15,851 bases of DNA, taken from positions 1 through 15,851 of the forward strand of contig DGVE01000225.1 in assembly GCA_002395865.1 (NCBI GenBank), read 5' to 3'. This stretch comes from Lachnospiraceae bacterium UBA4292. GTDB lineage: Bacteria; Bacillota; Clostridia; Lachnospirales; Lachnospiraceae. The notes beneath the pieces were generated by a model that searched no databases, was not told where the DNA came from, and worked only from the letters and a program-made list of their open reading frames with translations. Every line of letters begins with the position of its first letter. The first letter of the stretch is position 1. Positions 7,491 to 15,020 of this stretch are shown piece by piece. A program made the translations under genes and the position numbers.

Positions 7491-8078
7491 TCAGATCGTT
7501 CCCTTCGTGGACAGCACTCCGCTTATCCTCTCATCCCTGCTTGTCGCCATGTCGAGAGCCTTCGCGAAGGCCTTGAACATAGCCTCTATCTTGTGGTGAT
7601 CGTTGTCGCCGTAGAGCACCTTGATGTGCAGGTTCATGCACGCGCTGTAGCTTACGGCGTAGAAGAACTCCTTCGCCATCTGTGTGTCGAATTCGCCGCA
7701 CTTTTCACCCGCAAACTCCGCGTCAAATACGAGATAAGGTCTTCCGCCAAGGTCCACCGCGCACATCACCAGCGTCTCATCCATGGGCAGCAGGAAATAG
7801 CCGTATCTCCTGATGCCCTCCTTGTCGCCCACAGCCTGCGCAATGGCTTTACCGAGAACTATACCGCAGTCCTCAATGCTGTGGTGACAGTCGACGTTCA
7901 GATCGCCGTTACATTTTACATCGAGATCAAACAGGCCGTGGCGCGAGAAACCGTCGAGCATGTGGTCAAAAAAGCCGATACCCGTATCGATATGCGCCTT
8001 GCCGCTTCCGTCGAGCTCGAGCCCCACGGAGATATCCGTCTCCCTTGTCTTCCTGTCTACCTGTGCAAATCTGGACAT
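7491..8078 (-). CDS. hisB: Imidazoleglycerol-phosphate dehydratase
   Basis: HisB dehydrates imidazole glycerol phosphate to imidazole acetol phosphate, the sixth step of histidine synthesis, using two manganese ions. The monofunctional form is about 195 residues, exactly the length here. Both metal-binding repeats are intact: DCHHSIED (63-70) and NDHHKIEAMF (159-168), and so is GFFDHMLDGFSRHG (35-48). The ATG at 8078 is chosen because AAAGGAGGG sits six bases upstream and the family's N-terminus (RKTRETDISV) starts close behind; an upstream in-frame start at 8120 would only add codons from the preceding small ORF region. It is the only his gene in the window and lies between pyrF and pyrK, an unusual position. 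It is separated from a candidate 30-codon ORF by one base and from pyrK by one base. Confidence 0.95.
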   Translation of the reverse strand: MSRFAQVDRKTRETDISVGLELDGSGKAHIDTGIGFFDHMLDGFSRHGLFDLDVKCNGDLNVDCHHSIEDCGIVLGKAIAQAVGDKEGIRRYGYFLLPMDETLVMCAVDLGGRPYLVFDAEFAGEKCGEFDTQMAKEFFYAVSYSACMNLHIKVLYGDNDHHKIEAMFKAFAKALDMATSRDERISGVLSTKGTI

Positions 8079-8079
8079 C

Positions 8080-8172
8080 TCATCCCTCCTTTGTAAATGT
8101 GAGCTGTATCTGCAAAGCATCGTAAATGATCATGCTCGTGTACAGCTTAGAATCTCCGTTAAGATCGATCAT
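8080..8172 (-). CDS. Candidate 30-residue small ORF between pyrF and hisB
   Basis: An ATG at 8172 with AGGAAAG about five bases upstream opens a 30-codon frame beginning MIDLNGDSKL and ending FTKEG. Its last codons are formed by the hisB ribosome-binding site, and its TGA is one base from the hisB ATG. This arrangement favours translational coupling: ribosomes ending here could reinitiate on hisB. The peptide has no membrane segment and no family I recognise. It begins 18 bases after the pyrF stop. It may be a real small protein, a translated leader, or the residue of a deleted gene. It was judged by spacing and ribosome site alone, since homology could not be tested. Confidence 0.45.
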   Translation of the reverse strand: MIDLNGDSKLYTSMIIYDALQIQLTFTKEG

Positions 8173-8190
8173 ATATCTTTCCTGCTTCGG

Positions 8191-9108
8191 TTAAAATATA
8201 CTGTTGATGTCTTCTATCATATCGATGACAGCCTGCCTTGAAGCCTCATAGAAATGCTCCTCTGAGAACTTCGCGTACTTCTCCTGCTTGTAAGCGGCTA
8301 TGATGCCTCTTGACGAGTTCACGATGGCTCCCAGACCGTCCTCATTGAAATAAGGCTTCAGATCCGCAGCCTTGCCGCCCTGCGCGCCGTAGCCGGGCAC
8401 GAGTATGCATGCCTTGGGCATGATCTTACGAAGCACCTCACCCATCTTCGGATATGTGGCACCCACGACCGCGCCCACATTGCTGTAGTCACCGTCCATT
8501 GAAAGTGCTCCCCACTCATTTACCTTCTCGCCGACGAGCTCATAGAGAGGTCTTCCGTCCACGATTCTATCCTGGAACTCACCCGATGAAGGGTTGGATG
8601 TCTTCACCAGGATAAATATTCCGCGGTCATTTTTATTGCATACGTCTATAAACGGCTTGATGCCATCCGTTCCGAGATATGGATTGACAGTCGCGAAATC
8701 CTCATCAAAGCCCGCTATCTTCTCGCCGTCCACATCGACAGAGCCCAGATGAGCCTCCGCGTAAGCCGCCGATGTGGAGCCGATATCGCCCCTCTTCACG
8801 TCACCGATCACGATGAGCCCTTTCTCCTTGCAGTAGTCCACAGTCCTCTTGAAAGCAACCAGTCCCGCTATACCGAACTGCTCATACATCGCGATCTGCG
8901 GCTTAACTGCCGGCGTCAGGTCATACACAGCGTCCACTATCGCCTTATTGTACTGCCATACTGCCTCACCGGCCGCCTCCGCCGTTCTTCCAAACTTCGC
9001 ATACGCCTTCTTCAAAATATGCTCCGGAATGTACGAAAGCATCGGATCCAGTCCGACAACTATCGGAGCCTTCTTCTGCTTTATCTTCTCATTCAGTTTT
9101 GAAATCAT
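8191..9108 (-). CDS. pyrF: Orotidine 5'-phosphate decarboxylase, type 2
   Basis: PyrF decarboxylates OMP to UMP, the last step of de novo pyrimidine synthesis. The 305-residue length and N-terminus (SKLNEKIKQKKAPIVVGLDP) match the long type 2 subfamily rather than the roughly 240-residue E. coli type. The catalytic strand GDVKRGDIGSTSAAYA (102-117) carries the Asp103-Lys105-Asp108 charge network, and TPAVKPQIAMYEQFG (65-79) is the family's substrate-pocket segment. A phosphate-binding NSSRGII near the C-terminus completes the fold. GAGG lies seven bases before the ATG. It is the first gene of the pyrimidine cluster, preceded only by a short promoter region and the terminator of the sulfur operon. 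No attenuator or PyrR-binding leader is visible in the roughly 20-base leader. Confidence 0.97.
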   Translation of the reverse strand: MISKLNEKIKQKKAPIVVGLDPMLSYIPEHILKKAYAKFGRTAEAAGEAVWQYNKAIVDAVYDLTPAVKPQIAMYEQFGIAGLVAFKRTVDYCKEKGLIVIGDVKRGDIGSTSAAYAEAHLGSVDVDGEKIAGFDEDFATVNPYLGTDGIKPFIDVCNKNDRGIFILVKTSNPSSGEFQDRIVDGRPLYELVGEKVNEWGALSMDGDYSNVGAVVGATYPKMGEVLRKIMPKACILVPGYGAQGGKAADLKPYFNEDGLGAIVNSSRGIIAAYKQEKYAKFSEEHFYEASRQAVIDMIEDINSIF

Positions 9109-9127
9109 AGCACTACCTCGCTTTTAT

Positions 9128-9159
9128 AGTATACTTTGATAAATGTACCACAAGTCCAA
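9128..9159 (-). promoter_or_regulatory. Possible promoter of the pyrF-hisB-pyrKD cluster
   Basis: TATACT (9128-9133, minus strand) is a good -10 hexamer 19 bases before the pyrF start. The best -35 match, TTGGAC (9154-9159), is 20 bases away, longer than ideal, so the call is tentative. Some promoter is expected here because a terminator lies just upstream. Confidence 0.4.
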
Positions 9160-9195
9160 AGAAAAATAAAGGACAATTTACGCAAGTCGTAATAG

Positions 9196-9222
9196 AAAAA
9201 GAGCCGCGTTCGTCCGCGGCTC
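9196..9222 (-). terminator. Intrinsic terminator of the sulfur operon
   Basis: GAGCCGCG (minus strand 9222-9215) pairs perfectly with CGCGGCTC (9208-9201) around a six-base loop, followed by a run of five T (9200-9196). It begins 24 bases after the stop of the MalY/PatB gene and separates that operon from pyrF. Confidence 0.93.
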
Positions 9223-9245
9223 CTGATCATGTATTCAACCTGTTT

Positions 9246-10427
9246 TCATTTCTCCAGCGCTCTCTTTATCCTCACGAGCGCTTCCTCTATCACGCTTCTC
9301 GGAGCGGCGAGATTTATCCTCTGAAAGCCCTCACCGCAGGCTCCGAATATCTCTCCTCCGTCGAGCCACACCTTACCTGTGTTTTCCAGCCTGTCTCGAA
9401 GCTCTCGTGCCGAATAGCCTGTTCTTCTGAGGTCGAGCCACAGAAGATAAGTCCCCTCAGGTTCTATGATATCAAGCTGGGGAAGCTCACGCTGTACATA
9501 ATCACGTAAGTGATCGTAGTTGGCGCGGATATATCTCCACACCTGCTCATGCCAGTCCTCGCCGTGCTCGTACGCGGCGCGGCAGGATACAAGTCCGAGG
9601 GTATTTGCCTGGCTGTAGCCTGCGGCGGCCACCTGCTTTCTGAACAGCTGCCTGAGTCTGCGGTCCGGTATGATGATATTTGAATTCTGCAGGCCCGCCA
9701 GATTGAAGGTCTTGCTCGGCGCTGTGCAGATGACGCTGTGCTCCCCGGCCCAGTCATTCACATTTGAAAACGGAATGTGCTCATGTCCCGGGTAGATAAA
9801 ATCCTCGTGTATCTCATCGCTCACGACCGTCACGCCATGTCTTTCACAGATATCGGCGAGCTTTTCGAGCTCCCGCCTCGTCCACACCCTGCCCACAGGA
9901 TTGTGAGGGCTGCAGAGGATAAAAAGCCTTATACCATGGCGGACGATCTTCTTCTCGAAGTCGTCGGGATCGATATGATATCTTCCGCCCTCATACAACA
10001 GATCGGAGCTTGCGACCACGCGCCCATTATCCTCTATGACCTCCGTAAAGGGGTAATACACAGGCTGCTGGATGAGCACGCTCTCACCGGGCTCCGTGTA
10101 TGCCCTGACAGCCGCCGCAAGCGCAAATACCACTCCGGGGGTGACAGTGACCCATTCGGGCTTTACCTCCAGACCGTGGTGCTTCCTCATCCACGAAGCA
10201 AGCGCTGCGTAGTAATCCTCCCTCGGATCTGTGTAGCCGTAAATGCCGTGCGAGTTTCTTTCGGCTATGGCCTCTATCACCTCATCGGGTGCGACAAAAT
10301 CCATGTCAGCCACCCACAGCGGCAGTATGTCTGCGGGCCTGCCGCGGCGCACTGCGAAGTCAAATTTCAGGCTGTCGGTATCATTTCTATCTATAACATT
10401 GTCAAGATCATATATTTTTTTACCCAT
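9246..10427 (-). CDS. patB: MalY/PatB-type cystathionine beta-lyase (PLP C-S lyase)
   Basis: This is a 393-residue fold-type I PLP enzyme of the MalY/PatB branch, which splits cystathionine to homocysteine, pyruvate and ammonia and often also cleaves other cysteine S-conjugates. The N-terminus (YDLDNVIDRNDTDSLKFD) and LPLWVADMDF (36-45) are hallmarks of the branch. SPHNPVGR (173-180), VVSDEIHEDF (201-210) and TAPSKTFNLAGLQ (235-247) supply the cofactor Asn, Asp and Schiff-base Lys239. The ATG at 10427 is chosen because it starts one base after the metB stop and fits the family N-terminus; a TTG seven codons earlier would overlap metB. It is the last gene before the terminator. Together with the preceding MetB-like enzyme it completes transsulfuration from cysteine to homocysteine. 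Substrate range cannot be read from the sequence. Confidence 0.93.
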   Translation of the reverse strand: MGKKIYDLDNVIDRNDTDSLKFDFAVRRGRPADILPLWVADMDFVAPDEVIEAIAERNSHGIYGYTDPREDYYAALASWMRKHHGLEVKPEWVTVTPGVVFALAAAVRAYTEPGESVLIQQPVYYPFTEVIEDNGRVVASSDLLYEGGRYHIDPDDFEKKIVRHGIRLFILCSPHNPVGRVWTRRELEKLADICERHGVTVVSDEIHEDFIYPGHEHIPFSNVNDWAGEHSVICTAPSKTFNLAGLQNSNIIIPDRRLRQLFRKQVAAAGYSQANTLGLVSCRAAYEHGEDWHEQVWRYIRANYDHLRDYVQRELPQLDIIEPEGTYLLWLDLRRTGYSARELRDRLENTGKVWLDGGEIFGACGEGFQRINLAAPRSVIEEALVRIKRALEK

Positions 10428-10428
10428 A

Positions 10429-11589
10429 TCAACACCCGTAGCTTTCAAACGCCTGTGAAAGATCCTCTATCAGATCGTTTACGTCCTCTATACCGGCCGA
10501 AAGCCTGAGCACCCTGTCATTGATACCGTTCTTAAGCCTCACCTCCTCAGGAACGTCCGCATGAGTCTGCGTCATCGGGTATGTGAGCAGAGTCTCGGTG
10601 CCGCCTAAGCTCTCGGCAAACGGTATCAGCTGTGTGCTCTTAAGTATATGCCTTGCCAGCCCTGCGCTGCTCACCTCAAATGTGATCATCGAACCGAACC
10701 CGCTCGCCTGGCTCTTACAGACCTCGTAGCCCCTGCTTTCGGGAAGACCGGGGTAGTATACATTTTTCACCTCCGGATTTGCCTGAAGATACTTCACTAT
10801 GGAGAAAGCGTTCTCCTGCGCCTTCTCCATGCGAAGAGGCAGTGTCTTTATGCCGCGAAGCACAAGAAAGCTGTCAAATGGCGCGAGCGCCGAGCCGATG
10901 GTCTTGACGATGAAGCGTATCTTTTCCGCGGTATCACTGCCCTTACAGACTACGAAGCCTGCAAGGGTGTCGTTATGACCGCCCAGAAACTTCGTTCCGC
11001 TGTGCACCACTATATCGGCTCCAAGACTCAGAGGCTTCTGGAAATACGGTGACAGGAAGGTATTGTCCACGATGAGCAGCAGTCCGTGTGAGTGGGCTAT
11101 ATCTGCCATCCTTCTTATATCCACGATATTCATCATGGGATTCGTGGGAGTCTCGATATATATCGCCCTCGTATTCTCACGGATGAAGTCTTCCGGGTCC
11201 TCGGTATTGATATCGATATGAGAGAATTCCATGCCGTTCTTCTCACATATGTGGTCGAAAAGCCTTATGCTTCCGCCGTAGAGATCCGCGTCGGTTATTA
11301 TATGGTCACCGGGCTTGAAAATCTCCATGAGCGCCGTGATCGCAGCCATTCCGGAGGAAAAAGCCACCGCGTCCACGCCGCCCTCGAGCCCCGCGACCAC
11401 CTTCTCGAGCTTCTCACGTGTGGGATTGTGCACCCTGCTGTAATCATAGCCCGTGCTCTGCCCCACCTCGGGGTGCGCATATGTGGAGGTCTGATAGATT
11501 GGTGTGCTTATGGAGCCCGACTTATCGGGGCCTTTTGCGTTTCTCTCATAGCCCACGCACAGCGTGGCAAAGCCTCTTTCTCTGTTCAT
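10429..11589 (-). CDS. metB: Cystathionine gamma-synthase or gamma-lyase (Cys/Met metabolism PLP enzyme)
   Basis: This 386-residue protein belongs to the Cys/Met metabolism PLP family. Visible are YDYSRVHNPTR (48-58) for the phosphate of the neighbouring subunit's cofactor, SSGMAA (78-83), DLYGGS (102-107) with the Tyr that stacks on PLP, VDNTFLSPYFQ (174-184) and HSGTKFLGGHND (196-207) with Schiff-base Lys200. Gamma-synthase (homoserine ester plus cysteine to cystathionine) and gamma-lyase (the reverse direction, giving cysteine) cannot be separated with confidence by eye. Synthase is favoured by the adjacent MalY/PatB beta-lyase, as in the B. subtilis metI-metC pair. The ATG at 11589 has GGAGG seven bases upstream; an earlier in-frame start ten codons back lacks such a site. 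It lies 33 bases after the GST-like gene. Confidence 0.9.
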   Translation of the reverse strand: MNRERGFATLCVGYERNAKGPDKSGSISTPIYQTSTYAHPEVGQSTGYDYSRVHNPTREKLEKVVAGLEGGVDAVAFSSGMAAITALMEIFKPGDHIITDADLYGGSIRLFDHICEKNGMEFSHIDINTEDPEDFIRENTRAIYIETPTNPMMNIVDIRRMADIAHSHGLLLIVDNTFLSPYFQKPLSLGADIVVHSGTKFLGGHNDTLAGFVVCKGSDTAEKIRFIVKTIGSALAPFDSFLVLRGIKTLPLRMEKAQENAFSIVKYLQANPEVKNVYYPGLPESRGYEVCKSQASGFGSMITFEVSSAGLARHILKSTQLIPFAESLGGTETLLTYPMTQTHADVPEEVRLKNGINDRVLRLSAGIEDVNDLIEDLSQAFESYGC

Positions 11590-11622
11590 ATCAAACCTCC
11601 GTATGTATCTATTACACAAAAC

Positions 11623-12879
11623 TTAATCTCTTAGTTTGGATGCGATCGGATTGATCGAAGCATCCACGCTTATAACGCCGTTCTTCGGGTTCCTGTCCTC
11701 CCAGCTGGGTGAGTTCCAGATGGTGGTCGAGATCTCCGATTGATAATCATCTGCAGTCTCACCCTCGGGATGCCTTAAGAACACTTCATCGGGTGTGGCC
11801 GAAAGCTTCTTTCTCTCTCCGTCCGTCTTCCATAGTTCATCGTAGGGCACCTGCGAAGCGATGCGGTACGCGTAGCTTCTGAAAAGCTCGGGACCTCCCG
11901 CTGTGGGGAACTCGAAGAAGGTGTATTTTCTGAATACCGGAAGGCTGAAGAGATCCCTCACATAGCCCCAGATATTCCTGTACTCGGTGATTCTCTTCTT
12001 GATCGGTCCCACATTTCTGTAGTAGCCGGTCTCCCAGCGCACCAGTGTTACATAAAGCCTCACATCGGAGTCTGTTATATAATCGCCGAAGATGAAGCGG
12101 TTATCCGCAAGCCTCTGATCGAGCTTCTCAAGCGAGTCGAAGAAGTCCTCGTAAGCCTCGCTGTAGGCCTCCCAGCTCTGGCAGAATGCCATGCGGTAGT
12201 GTCCGTTGTTTATGTGTGGGAAGAGCCAGTCGTTGAACTCGTCGATCTCCTTCCTGTACTTCTTCGGGTAGAGGTCGGGAGCGTCCGCGGGCTGGAACTT
12301 TCTGAACTGCACCTCGATGTAGTTCGAGAGCCTGTGATAGTCGTTATTTACAGCCTTCTTCTCCTTCAGATCGACCAGTGTGGGTGTCGTAGCCCTGCCC
12401 TGATAGTCGGGGTTCGCGTTCTTGTAGAATTCACTGAGGAAATACGCTCCTGTGAGCGGATCCTTATGATCGGGATAATCCGCGAAGCCGTGGCCGTATA
12501 CATTCGTCTGGCCCGAAGGAGTCGTGTGGACCTCGCCGATCACATTTTCAAGGCCGAGGAGGTCTCTTACTATCACCGGACGGTTCGACCAATGGCAGCC
12601 GTGAGCCCAGTATACGGCGAACCTTCCGTCCTCCGCCTTCAGATCGCCCTCCTTATCGCCGAAGGGCTTTGTAAACGCGTTCGGCTGGCGGATGAACGCA
12701 CCCCTTTCGTCTATCTCGCTTATGGTCTCGCGGGGTCTGGGCTTTGCGCCGACCTCATCCGCGTGAGTCTGCGCCTCCTCATCCGTATATTCGGACTCGG
12801 CGTTCTGTTTATTGGCTCCGAAGGAAATGGAGCAGGCGCTTCCGATATCCACTGTATTGTTCTTATTAAATTCAGCCAT
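11623..12879 (-). CDS. Glutathionyl-hydroquinone reductase-like protein (GST xi/ECM4 family)
   Basis: The 418-residue protein matches the ECM4/YqjG/PcpF family, which removes glutathione from glutathionyl-hydroquinones through a catalytic cysteine. A thioredoxin-fold N-domain contains YWAHGCHWSNRP (90-101), where the family normally has a CPWAHR motif; Cys95 is kept but Pro becomes His and the Ala-His pair becomes Ser-Asn. A TTPTLVD segment (164-170) and NNDYHRL (178-184) follow. The GST C-domain is well kept: INNGHYRMAFCQSWEAY (223-239), FGDYITDSDVRLYVTLVRW (264-282) and YRNIWGYVRDL (300-310). About 60 N-terminal residues and the C-terminal tail look like additions. The ATG at 12879 has AGGAGG eight bases upstream; an ATG overlapping the cysK stop is less likely. 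Clostridia mostly lack glutathione, so the true thiol may differ. The sulfur-gene setting supports a thiol role. Confidence 0.88.
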   Translation of the reverse strand: MAEFNKNNTVDIGSACSISFGANKQNAESEYTDEEAQTHADEVGAKPRPRETISEIDERGAFIRQPNAFTKPFGDKEGDLKAEDGRFAVYWAHGCHWSNRPVIVRDLLGLENVIGEVHTTPSGQTNVYGHGFADYPDHKDPLTGAYFLSEFYKNANPDYQGRATTPTLVDLKEKKAVNNDYHRLSNYIEVQFRKFQPADAPDLYPKKYRKEIDEFNDWLFPHINNGHYRMAFCQSWEAYSEAYEDFFDSLEKLDQRLADNRFIFGDYITDSDVRLYVTLVRWETGYYRNVGPIKKRITEYRNIWGYVRDLFSLPVFRKYTFFEFPTAGGPELFRSYAYRIASQVPYDELWKTDGERKKLSATPDEVFLRHPEGETADDYQSEISTTIWNSPSWEDRNPKNGVISVDASINPIASKLRD

Positions 12880-12913
12880 AGTATTTTCCTCCTGTATATC
12901 ATTCACTATATTC

Positions 12914-13837
12914 TTATTCATAAAGATCGCTTGTCAGGTACTTGTTCCCGCCGTCCGGGAAGAGGACGACTATGTTTTTACCTGCGTTCTCAGGCTTTTT
13001 TGCGAGCTCCGAGGCCGCCCACAGCGCCGCTCCTGCGCTTATACCTATAAGAAGTCCCTCTGTCCTCGGGCAGAGCCTTGCGTATTTGTACGCGTCTTCG
13101 TCTGTGCAAAGGAATATCTGCTTGTACAGAGTCAGGTCGGTTATGGGGCAGATCGCGCCGCCGCCGATGCCCTGTATCTTGTGAGGTCCGGGCTCGCCTC
13201 CGTTTAATACCGGGCAGCCCGCAGGCTCCACTCCGTAGATCTCCACATCGGGGTTCTTCTCCTTAAGGAACTTTCCTATGCCGCCGCTCGTGCCGCTCGT
13301 GCCCACGCAGGCCACGAATATATCGACCTTCCCCTCCAGATCCTCCCATATCTCGGGACCGGTCGTTTGGTAATGCGTCTCGGGGTGGTGGGGGTTCTCT
13401 CCCTGCGCTACTCTGAAGGCTCCCGGTATGCTCTCGGCCAGATCGACCGCCTTCTTTCCGCCTCCGCCGAAACCGTTCGCCTTTGGTGTGAGCTCGACCT
13501 GCGCTCCGTAGGCCTTTAAGAGCCTTATCTTCTCCTCGCTGGCGCCCTCCGCCATGCAGATGATCGCCTTGTAGCCTCTGACTGCAGCCACCATTGCCAG
13601 TCCTATACCGGTATTTCCGCTGGTGCCCTCCACTATAGTTCCGCCCGGAAGAAGCTTTCCCTCCTCCTCCGCGGCATCTATCATGTGAAGCGCTGCCCGG
13701 TCCTTTACCGAACCCGCGGGGTTGAAGCCCTCGAGCTTGGCATATATATTTGCCTTTGATTCTATATTTTTTTCTATCCTGTTCAGGCGAAGGAGCGGCG
13801 TCCTGCCCACCAGCTCCAGTATGCTGTTATATATCAT
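12914..13837 (-). CDS. cysK: Cysteine synthase (O-acetylserine sulfhydrylase)
   Basis: CysK makes cysteine from O-acetylserine and sulfide with PLP. The 307-residue length is typical. FNPAGSVKDRAAL (38-50) holds Schiff-base Lys45, EGTSGNTGIG (70-79) is the substrate loop, GTSGTSGGIGKF (179-190) is the phosphate loop, GEPGPHKIQGIGGG (214-227) is the hallmark of the CysK/CysM family, and GISAGAA (265-271) contacts the pyridine nitrogen. Departures from the consensus are small: MAEGAS (95-100) where MPETMS is usual, a glycine-rich ANGFGGGG (120-127), and PDGGNKYLT for PDxGERYLS. The ATG at 13837 has GGAGG ten bases upstream and a second GGAG at five. It begins 19 bases after the M20 gene and lies 34 bases before the GST-like gene. 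Serine-ester preference cannot be read off, so a related beta-replacement enzyme is a minor alternative. Confidence 0.93.
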   Translation of the reverse strand: MIYNSILELVGRTPLLRLNRIEKNIESKANIYAKLEGFNPAGSVKDRAALHMIDAAEEEGKLLPGGTIVEGTSGNTGIGLAMVAAVRGYKAIICMAEGASEEKIRLLKAYGAQVELTPKANGFGGGGKKAVDLAESIPGAFRVAQGENPHHPETHYQTTGPEIWEDLEGKVDIFVACVGTSGTSGGIGKFLKEKNPDVEIYGVEPAGCPVLNGGEPGPHKIQGIGGGAICPITDLTLYKQIFLCTDEDAYKYARLCPRTEGLLIGISAGAALWAASELAKKPENAGKNIVVLFPDGGNKYLTSDLYE

Positions 13838-13856
13838 TTGTTCTCCGCCTCCTTCC

Positions 13857-14999
13857 TTACTCCTGCTCTGTCATAAGCCTCAGAGTCAGCTGCGCGCTTC
13901 TTGTGAGCTCGTCGACCGTGGTGTATTCCTGCGTGCTGTGGCAGTTCTCCATTGCGCAGGCTACTACTATGGTCTCTATGCCGTGTTCGTTCAGCCTGTT
14001 CGCGTCGCTTCCTCCGTATGTCACAATGATCTCAGACGTGAATCCGAGCTCCCCCGAAGCCTTTATAAGCCTCTTAACCACACCTCTGTCCTCACGCACT
14101 CTGTAGGCTCTGATATTCTCCTCCACGGAAACTTCCGTGCTTCCGCCGTACCTTGCGGCCGCGTGAGCAAACTCCTCGCGTATCCTCTCGGCCTCGCACA
14201 GCGCCCTCTCGTGATCCAGGCACCTTATCTCTCCCTCGATAACTATCTTCTCAGGCACGATGTTCTTACCGTTTCCGCCTGTAATGGTTCCGAAGTTTAC
14301 CGTGAGGTCCTCATCCACTCTTCCGGTCCTCATACCCGCCAGCGCAACCGCTGCGATGCTTAAGGCATTTATACCCTTTTCCGGGGCAAATCCCGCGTGT
14401 GCCGCCCTTCCGGTGACAGTCACGGTGAGTGAGATGATCGAGGGTGCCGCTGCGGCTGCCGTGCCCACAGGCCCGGTCAGGTCCAGAACGTATCCCTCCC
14501 TGCTGTGCAGCCTGTCGTAGTCGACATAACGACTTCCATTGCAGTAAGGCTCCTCCGCCGCCGTAAAAAGTATCTCCAGATCGGGGTGGGGCAGATCGTT
14601 TTCCTCAATGGCCCGCAGCGCCTCGAGTATCGATACCAGCCCGGATACATCGTCCGCTCCGAGTACTGTATCTTTCGCGGAGGTTATGGTTCCTTCGGGG
14701 CCGATGACCGCCCTTTTGCCTGTACCCGGCGCGACCGTGTCCATATGTGAACAAAACAGTCTGGCGGGGCCGGGGATATTTCCGGGAAGTCTCACATAGA
14801 TGTTTGATGCGGACTTACCGTCCCCGTCCTTATCAAGGGACGATGCCGCATTGTCCTCCTCCACCGTAAGCCCGATGGCTCTGAGCTTTTCTTTAAGCCT
14901 CTCTGCCATCCGGGCCTCCCGGAAGGAGAGCGAGTCGATCGATATCAGCTCGACGAACTCTTCCGTAAGTCTTTTACTGTTGATATATGTATCGCTCAT
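13857..14999 (-). CDS. M20-family metallopeptidase, peptidase T-like
   Basis: The 380-residue protein is a two-zinc M20 exopeptidase, a cytosolic enzyme that trims dipeptides, tripeptides or acylated amino acids. All metal and catalytic residues can be placed: SHMDTV (84-89, His85, Asp87), LGADDVSG (113-120, bridging Asp116), AAEEP (147-151, base Glu149 and ligand Glu150), Asp173 in VLDLTG and His354 in ENCHSTQEY. The lid/dimerisation insert spans about 185-290 with GRAAHAGFAPEKGINA. The style (LGADDVSG, CHSTQEYT) is that of the peptidase T/YqjE group rather than M20D amidohydrolases such as YxeP. The ATG at 14999 follows GGGAGGAG by three to six bases; the in-frame ATG six codons earlier has none. 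It sits 21 bases after the enolase-family gene and 19 before cysK. A Cys-containing dipeptide substrate is suggested only by context. Confidence 0.9.
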   Translation of the reverse strand: MSDTYINSKRLTEEFVELISIDSLSFREARMAERLKEKLRAIGLTVEEDNAASSLDKDGDGKSASNIYVRLPGNIPGPARLFCSHMDTVAPGTGKRAVIGPEGTITSAKDTVLGADDVSGLVSILEALRAIEENDLPHPDLEILFTAAEEPYCNGSRYVDYDRLHSREGYVLDLTGPVGTAAAAAPSIISLTVTVTGRAAHAGFAPEKGINALSIAAVALAGMRTGRVDEDLTVNFGTITGGNGKNIVPEKIVIEGEIRCLDHERALCEAERIREEFAHAAARYGGSTEVSVEENIRAYRVREDRGVVKRLIKASGELGFTSEIIVTYGGSDANRLNEHGIETIVVACAMENCHSTQEYTTVDELTRSAQLTLRLMTEQE

Positions 15000-15020
15000 G
15001 CTCTCCTCCCGTATCATTTT

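Noticed and set aside
9109..9195. Search for a PyrR-binding leader, attenuator or riboswitch before pyrF
   Set aside because: Only about 85 bases separate the terminator from the start codon and no additional stem or conserved pyrimidine-regulation sequence is visible.
9777..10508. 243-codon plus-strand open frame opposite patB and metB
   Set aside because: It overlaps the catalytic regions of a recognised PLP enzyme on the other strand and shows no domain or ribosome site.
12199..13050. 283-codon plus-strand open frame across the GST-like and cysK genes
   Set aside because: It is an antisense shadow spanning two well-recognised genes, with low-complexity Leu/Val/Arg composition and no recognisable motif.
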